Below are positions 6,786 to 10,644 of a DNA stretch of 10,644 nucleotides, one piece after another. This DNA is from CAZHSN01 sp964535125. Lineage in GTDB: Bacteria; Armatimonadota; HRBIN16. Where the stretch lies: the NCBI GenBank assembly GCA_964535125.1, contig CAZHSN010000134.1, positions 1 to 10,644 on the forward strand, in the 5' to 3' direction. The notes beneath the pieces are model-generated. The model had not been told where the DNA came from, did no database searches, and saw nothing but the letters and a program-made list of their open reading frames with translations. Made by a program: the position numbers and the translations under genes. Positions within the stretch are counted from its first letter, which is position 1; every line of letters starts with the position of its first letter.

Positions 6786-7891
6786 TCAGCCGGTCTCCGG
6801 TAACGATGACGCCTGCGTACGGATGCGCGCGGGGACAGGCCTGTATGTGGATGATCCGGCTGTTGGCGTGCTGGTGTCTGTGCTTCTGCGCCACGGTCCA
6901 AGCGTCGCCATTGCCGATGTTGAACGGGCTGCCGGAACTCAAGGACTACACAGCGCAGCGATCAAGCAGTTCGGACCCCAACTGGAAGACAGGTAACGGC
7001 GACGCCCGATGGATCCCGGCTGGGGAAACCCTGACGTTGGCCGACTTAAAAGGTCCCGGTCGGATCACGCACATCTGGTTCACAATTGCCAGTAACGAGC
7101 GCTACTATGGTCGCAAAATGGTGCTGCGCATGTACTGGGACGGTGAGACATCGCCCAGCGTGGAAGCACCTGTCAACGACTTTTTCTGCCAGGGACATGG
7201 ACTAGATGTAGATGTCCACAGCCTGCCGTTTCGGGTTACTGCTGACGGCCGGGCCAGAAACTGCTACTTCGTGATGCCGTTCCGCAAGAGCGCGCGCTTG
7301 ACCATCACCAATGAGGGCGCTGAGCCTTGTCAGGCGTTCTTCTGGTACATCGACTGGCAACAGCTCAAAAAAAAGCCTGCGCGTACTCCGTATTTCCATG
7401 CCCAGTACCGACAGCAGTTCCCCTGCAAGCCAGGTGAAGACTACACGATCTTGGACGCACGCGGTGACGGGCACTTCGTCGGATGTCAGCTGTCGGTGGC
7501 GCAACGCACCGACGGCTGGTGGGGCGAAGGGGATGACTTCTTCTACATAGACGGCGAGCGGGTACCCAGCCTGAAGGGGACCGGGAGCGAAGACTACTTT
7601 TGTGACGCCTGGGGCATTCGCAAGCAAGATGGGCTGTTCTATGGCGCACCGCTGGTTGAAGGGATGTCTGCAGGTGACAGTACAACGGCCTATCGGTTCC
7701 ATATTCCGGACCCTGTGCCGTTTAAGACGAGCCTGCGGATGACTATAGAACACAAAGGGGCCGCTCAGCGCGCGGATGGGTCTTGGGATGGTTTTGCGGA
7801 GCGTGCGGATGACTTCAGCAGCGTGGCGTACTGGTACCAGTTGGAACCGCATGCGCCCTTTCCAAAGCTGCCCTCTGTATCAGAACGTCTG
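5373..7891 (+). repeat. Tandem gene duplication of the GH172 catalytic domain
   Basis: The segments 5373-6356 and 6908-7891 each encode 328 residues from PLPMLNGLPELKDY to SERL and align without a gap. By hand count about 270 of 328 residues are identical (about 82%). DNA identity is mostly broken at third positions, with short exact runs such as the 23 nt at 6150-6172 and 7685-7707. The sequence between the two units (6357-6907) holds the C-terminal domain of copy 1 and the N-terminus of copy 2. Confidence 0.85.
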
Positions 7892-8323
7892 CAACGGATC
7901 GCTGCGTTGCACGTAGTCGAAGCAGAGGGCCTCGCTGAAGCGTTCCGCGCGGAGGGTAAGCCCATCATCGTTCAGGAGAGCCCGGCATGGAGCGGAAGCG
8001 CGCAGATCCTGTTTACTCCCGAGCGGCTGCCAGCATCGCTGACGGTGCCGTTTACCATCAGTAAACTGGGTAAGTACCGGGTGTTTGTCCATGCGACACG
8101 GTCGTTCGACTACGGTATCTACCGGGTCAGATTGGATGGCGTCATGATCAAGCCTGCCGTCGATCTATTCGCTACTACGGTATTGCCGCAAGTCATCAAT
8201 CTGGGGGTGCGTCAGTTAAGCGCCGGCTCTCACACGGTGAGTCTGGAGTGTCTTGGCAGCGGCTCGGAATCATCCGGGTATTACCTGGGGCTGGACTGCC
8301 TGCTGATAGAGGCGATCCGGTGA
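6782..8323 (+). CDS. Secreted GH172 (DUF2961) glycoside hydrolase, copy 2
   Basis: ATG 6782 overlaps the stop of copy 1 (ATGA, 6782-6785) and has GGAG 8 nt upstream, giving 513 residues. The signal sequence then has a long n-region, with the hydrophobic core at about 24-40 (MIRLLACWCLCFCATV) and cleavage likely after VQA at 41. A shorter start at ATG 6845 would give a more usual signal peptide and cannot be excluded. The catalytic domain (about 43-370) keeps every landmark of copy 1, including WWGEGDDFFYIDGE with Glu249 and GTGSEDYF with Glu270, again 21 residues apart. Differences in likely substrate-facing segments include the stretch after EHKG (327-335), unlike its counterpart. The C-terminal beta-sandwich (about 372-513) is much more diverged from copy 1. 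Likely role: a second exo-furanosidase of the same class with shifted specificity. An A8 run lies at 7367-7374 in an LKKKP context. Confidence 0.9.
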   Translation: MISRSPVTMTPAYGCARGQACMWMIRLLACWCLCFCATVQASPLPMLNGLPELKDYTAQRSSSSDPNWKTGNGDARWIPAGETLTLADLKGPGRITHIWFTIASNERYYGRKMVLRMYWDGETSPSVEAPVNDFFCQGHGLDVDVHSLPFRVTADGRARNCYFVMPFRKSARLTITNEGAEPCQAFFWYIDWQQLKKKPARTPYFHAQYRQQFPCKPGEDYTILDARGDGHFVGCQLSVAQRTDGWWGEGDDFFYIDGERVPSLKGTGSEDYFCDAWGIRKQDGLFYGAPLVEGMSAGDSTTAYRFHIPDPVPFKTSLRMTIEHKGAAQRADGSWDGFAERADDFSSVAYWYQLEPHAPFPKLPSVSERLQRIAALHVVEAEGLAEAFRAEGKPIIVQESPAWSGSAQILFTPERLPASLTVPFTISKLGKYRVFVHATRSFDYGIYRVRLDGVMIKPAVDLFATTVLPQVINLGVRQLSAGSHTVSLECLGSGSESSGYYLGLDCLLIEAIR

Positions 8324-10158
8324 CCGGTTGGATGCGGCTGTTTCTTGTACTGGGAACGGCCGCAAGCCTGCTGGCCATGGTGGTCTCCGCGGCCAGGCGT
8401 GATCACATTCTGCCTGCGCGGTCACCGTATGCGGTCAGTTGGTCAGCCGATGGAGCGATGCTGGCCGTTACCGACCGGACAGCCGGCAGCCTCTACCTGC
8501 TGGGTGATGGCCGGCTGATCCGCACGGTCACCCTGCGGGGGCAGCCGACCGGCGTTTGCTGGTCCGGCGGCCGGTGCTACGTCGCCGAGTATGGCGCTGG
8601 AACTGTCGCGGAAATCGAGAGCGCGTCCGGACGGGTACTGCGGCGGTTCGCCGTGGACAGGCATCCCTACGATGTGGCGGCCCATGACGGTATACTCTGG
8701 GTCAGCTGTCGGTCCACGCATCGGGTGTACAAGCTCTCGCTGCGCACCGCCGCACGACAAGCGCTTCAAACTGTACACGAACCGGGTTTTCTGGCGCTGT
8801 CACCGAATGGCGCATGGTTGGCGGTCAGCGGTCAGACGCCTGGCATGGACTCGCGAGACCTGCGCGTCAGCACCCGGCTGGCGCTTATCTCGACACGGGA
8901 TATGCGCGCATTCGCTGTTGGTTTGCCGGCAGGATCGACCAACGGCCGGCAGGTACGTGTCTCCCCGGATGGAAGGTATGCGTATGTGACGCATACTATC
9001 GGGCATGTGACGCTGCCCACCTCGCAACTGGATCGCGGCTGGGTGAATACCAACGCACTGTCGATCATCGATATGACCCGGCATGCACGGTTGGCCACCG
9101 TGTTATTGGATCGGGTGTCCGAGGGCGCCGCCGACCCGTGGGGACTGGCGCTGTCGCCGGATGGACGCACAGGATGGATCACTCTTTCGGGTGTACATCG
9201 CCTGGCCCGCATCGATATAGGAGGGTTGCATCGGTTGTTGTCCGGTGACGGAGCGGGCGTGTGGCGCGATGAACCGGAGGGTACAGACGCGTGCACGTAT
9301 GACCTGAGCGCTATGTACCGTCTGGGATTGGTGAGCTGGCACGGCATCCCCGCCGACGGCCCGAGGGGCGTCGCCCTCCGTCCCGACGGCCGGCAATTGG
9401 CGGTATGCAGTTATTTCACCGGAAAGGTTCTGTTAATGGACCCGCACACCCCGCACAGGTCACGCCCGGTAAGCCTGGGCCCAATGGCGCCGGACACGGT
9501 GGTGCGGCGTGGTGAAAAGCGATTTCACGATGCCCGGCTTTGCTTCCAGCGGTGGCTGAGTTGTGCGACCTGTCACCCGGAGGGCCGTGCGGATGGGTTG
9601 AACTGGGACCTGCTTAACGACGGCATCGGTAACCCCAAGAACACCCGCTCACTGCTGTACAGCGCCCGCACACCGCCGGTGATGACATTGGGGATTCGTG
9701 AGTCCGCACGACTGGCTACCCGCACCGGGTACCGCTTTATCCAGTTCCATGATCCTCCAGACGCGTATGTCGAGGAGACATACCAGTATATCGCGTCGCT
9801 GCAGCCCGAAGTCAGTCCGCATCGCACGCGGGATGGCCGGTTGACGGCCTCAGCGGAGCGCGGACGTCGGTTGTTCGCCGACAGGCGGACGGGCTGCTCA
9901 GGATGCCACAAGGGGGCGCTCGGAACCGACATGCGCCTGTATGACGTCGGTACAGCTACCGGGCATGATGCCGGGCGACCTATGGATACGCCGACTTGTG
10001 TGGAGTTGTGGCGCACCGGGCCGTGGCTGGCGTACGGACAGGCTGCATCGTTGACATCGGTGCTGACCAAGTGGAATGCGGGGGATCTTCATGGTCACAC
10101 ATCGCATCTGACGCCTGCTGAAAAGGCCGACCTCGCGGCCTACCTGGCATCTTGGTAG
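8320..10158 (+). CDS. Exported beta-propeller protein with C-terminal two-heme cytochrome c domain
   Basis: GTG 8320 overlaps the stop of the GH172 gene (GTGA, 8320-8323) with AGAGG 7 nt upstream. ATG 8332 is a weaker alternative. The 612-residue product starts with a signal peptide (MRLFLVLGTAASLLAMVVSA, cleavage near 24). Residues about 35-385 contain repeated YncE/WD40-like blades (SPYAVSWSADG; FLALSPNGAWLAVSG; VSPDGRYAYV; LALSPDGRTGWI). The C-terminal part holds two c-type heme sites, CATCH (415-419) and CSGCH (526-530), plus TPTCVELWRTGPWLAYG and a closing HTSHLTPAEKADLAAYL. This architecture is known in planctomycete-type and other environmental bacteria, with a cytochrome part reminiscent of MauG/cytochrome-c-peroxidase proteins. 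Its physiological electron partner is unknown. Translational coupling to the GH172 genes suggests co-function at the cell surface or periplasm. Cytochrome identity is sure; enzymatic activity is not. Confidence 0.85.
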   Translation: MTGWMRLFLVLGTAASLLAMVVSAARRDHILPARSPYAVSWSADGAMLAVTDRTAGSLYLLGDGRLIRTVTLRGQPTGVCWSGGRCYVAEYGAGTVAEIESASGRVLRRFAVDRHPYDVAAHDGILWVSCRSTHRVYKLSLRTAARQALQTVHEPGFLALSPNGAWLAVSGQTPGMDSRDLRVSTRLALISTRDMRAFAVGLPAGSTNGRQVRVSPDGRYAYVTHTIGHVTLPTSQLDRGWVNTNALSIIDMTRHARLATVLLDRVSEGAADPWGLALSPDGRTGWITLSGVHRLARIDIGGLHRLLSGDGAGVWRDEPEGTDACTYDLSAMYRLGLVSWHGIPADGPRGVALRPDGRQLAVCSYFTGKVLLMDPHTPHRSRPVSLGPMAPDTVVRRGEKRFHDARLCFQRWLSCATCHPEGRADGLNWDLLNDGIGNPKNTRSLLYSARTPPVMTLGIRESARLATRTGYRFIQFHDPPDAYVEETYQYIASLQPEVSPHRTRDGRLTASAERGRRLFADRRTGCSGCHKGALGTDMRLYDVGTATGHDAGRPMDTPTCVELWRTGPWLAYGQAASLTSVLTKWNAGDLHGHTSHLTPAEKADLAAYLASW

Positions 10159-10162
10159 GAGG
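10157..10162 (+). promoter_or_regulatory. Ribosome binding site for the GTG start at 10172
   Basis: AGGAGG overlaps the stop codon of the cytochrome gene and lies 9 nt before GTG 10172. That start immediately yields a signal peptide. Confidence 0.65.
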
Positions 10163-10171
10163 ATACGCTTC

Positions 10172-10644
10172 GTGAAAGGACATCTGGTCCGTGTGCTGGG
10201 CGGGATGGCGGCGTTGAGCGTTGCCGCAGGATCACTGGCGCTGTTCAGCGCGGTGTCTTCGGATTCCATTCCGGAGTGTGTAGTGCAAGACTGGTTGTCA
10301 GAGCCGGCTTTGCGCCGCTACGCTCCACCGCCGCCAAACCGTCCGATAACACCGGAAGATGACGCGGCGGGCGGGTGTGATGGTGTTCGGAACGGCGAGT
10401 ATGGATTCCATACAGGCGCGGACGATGCCCCTTGGTGGCAGGTTGATCTGGGATCCTCTCAACGGATCGACTCGGTGGTGATTTACAACCGGTGCTCCAT
10501 ACCCGATCGCGCGGCGCGCATTGAATTGCAGGTCTCTGATGATGGCCAAGGCTGGGCTGTCTGGTACCGGCATGAAGGCACGCTGTTCCATGGTGCGCGA
10601 GGAGGACCGCCGTTGCCAGTGCGGTGGCGGGAGGTCGGTGATTG
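10172..10644 (+). CDS. Exported F5/8 type C (discoidin/CBM32-like) domain protein, N-terminal part
   Basis: The frame opens at GTG 10172 and is still open at the window end after 157 codons. Residues 1 to about 30 form a signal peptide (MKGHLVRVLGGMAALSVAAG and onward). A short linker contains APPPPNRP (51-58). From about 60 the sequence matches an F5/8C domain: GGCDGVRNGEYGFHTG (67-82), APWWQVDLGSSQRIDSVVIYNR (86-107, the core strand pair) and ARIELQVSDDGQGW (115-128). Such domains bind cell-surface or plant-type sugars and are usually attached to a glycosidase, sulfatase or other effector; what follows here is unseen. It lies 13 nt after the cytochrome gene and is the fourth member of the GH172 operon. 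The domain call is firm; the function of the whole protein is unknown. Confidence 0.8.
   Translation, partial: MKGHLVRVLGGMAALSVAAGSLALFSAVSSDSIPECVVQDWLSEPALRRYAPPPPNRPITPEDDAAGGCDGVRNGEYGFHTGADDAPWWQVDLGSSQRIDSVVIYNRCSIPDRAARIELQVSDDGQGWAVWYRHEGTLFHGARGGPPLPVRWREVGD

Noticed and set aside
6851..6871. Possible lipobox (LLAC) in the signal sequence of the second GH172 protein
   Set aside because: The hydrophobic stretch before the cysteine is too short, and the hydrophobic core continues to a good signal-peptidase I site after VQA.
7202..7852. Minus-strand open frame of 216 codons inside the second GH172 gene, with a similar one at 5838-6317 in the first
   Set aside because: Both arise because the two genes are paralogues with the same codon bias; they are antisense shadows with no independent evidence.
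8976..8996. Perfect 8-bp inverted repeat with 5-nt loop inside the propeller-cytochrome gene
   Set aside because: It lies mid-gene in a normal propeller blade (GRYAYVTH) and is explained by codon choice; no regulatory context.

Overview
This window looks like a chromosomal stretch of a GC-rich, free-living heterotrophic bacterium that degrades complex polysaccharides. It has closely packed genes, several GTG/TTG starts and many exported carbohydrate-active proteins. A parallel beta-helix protein, an alginate-lyase-family protein, DUF2961/GH172 enzymes, a beta-propeller-cytochrome c fusion and a discoidin-domain protein together are typical of Planctomycetota, Lentisphaerota/Verrucomicrobiota, Armatimonadota or Hydrogenedentota. 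I cannot choose among these from sequence alone. No RNA genes, CRISPR arrays, insertion sequences or phage genes were seen.

Layout. Positions 1-2830 (+) hold three co-directional genes: the C-terminal end of a beta-helix protein, an alginate-lyase-superfamily protein with no signal peptide, and a secreted TIM-barrel glycosidase-like protein. They end at a perfect 11-bp hairpin (2841-2877), shared with a convergent two-gene operon on the minus strand (5141 to 2881). That operon encodes a stand-alone cobalamin-binding protein with the Trp-x9-Glu-His motif of CarH/LitR-type B12 photoreceptors, then a soluble PAS-like histidine kinase whose start codon overlaps its stop (ATGA). The 162-bp gap at 5142-5303 separates it from a divergent plus-strand operon. 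That operon has two tandem GH172 (DUF2961) paralogues, a beta-propeller protein with a two-heme cytochrome c tail, and the start of an exported F5/8 type C (discoidin) protein cut by the window end. Its first three genes are joined by 4-nt overlaps (ATGA, GTGA) and the fourth starts 13 nt after the third.

How they may work together (inference). The exported enzymes and binding protein suggest a glycan-foraging locus. The lyase-type genes point to uronate-containing polymers. The GH172 pair points to fructofuranoside or D-arabinofuranoside linkages, the activities known for that family. The B12-protein/kinase pair could be a light- or cobalamin-responsive two-component input. Its divergent position makes control of the GH172 operon an attractive but unproven idea, because no response regulator is present in the window.

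The items most worth a second look are the B12-protein/histidine-kinase pair, the GH172 tandem pair (catalytic domains about 82% identical, C-terminal domains far more diverged), the coupling of a cytochrome c to glycosidase genes, and the signal-less lyase lying in the same frame directly behind the beta-helix gene.
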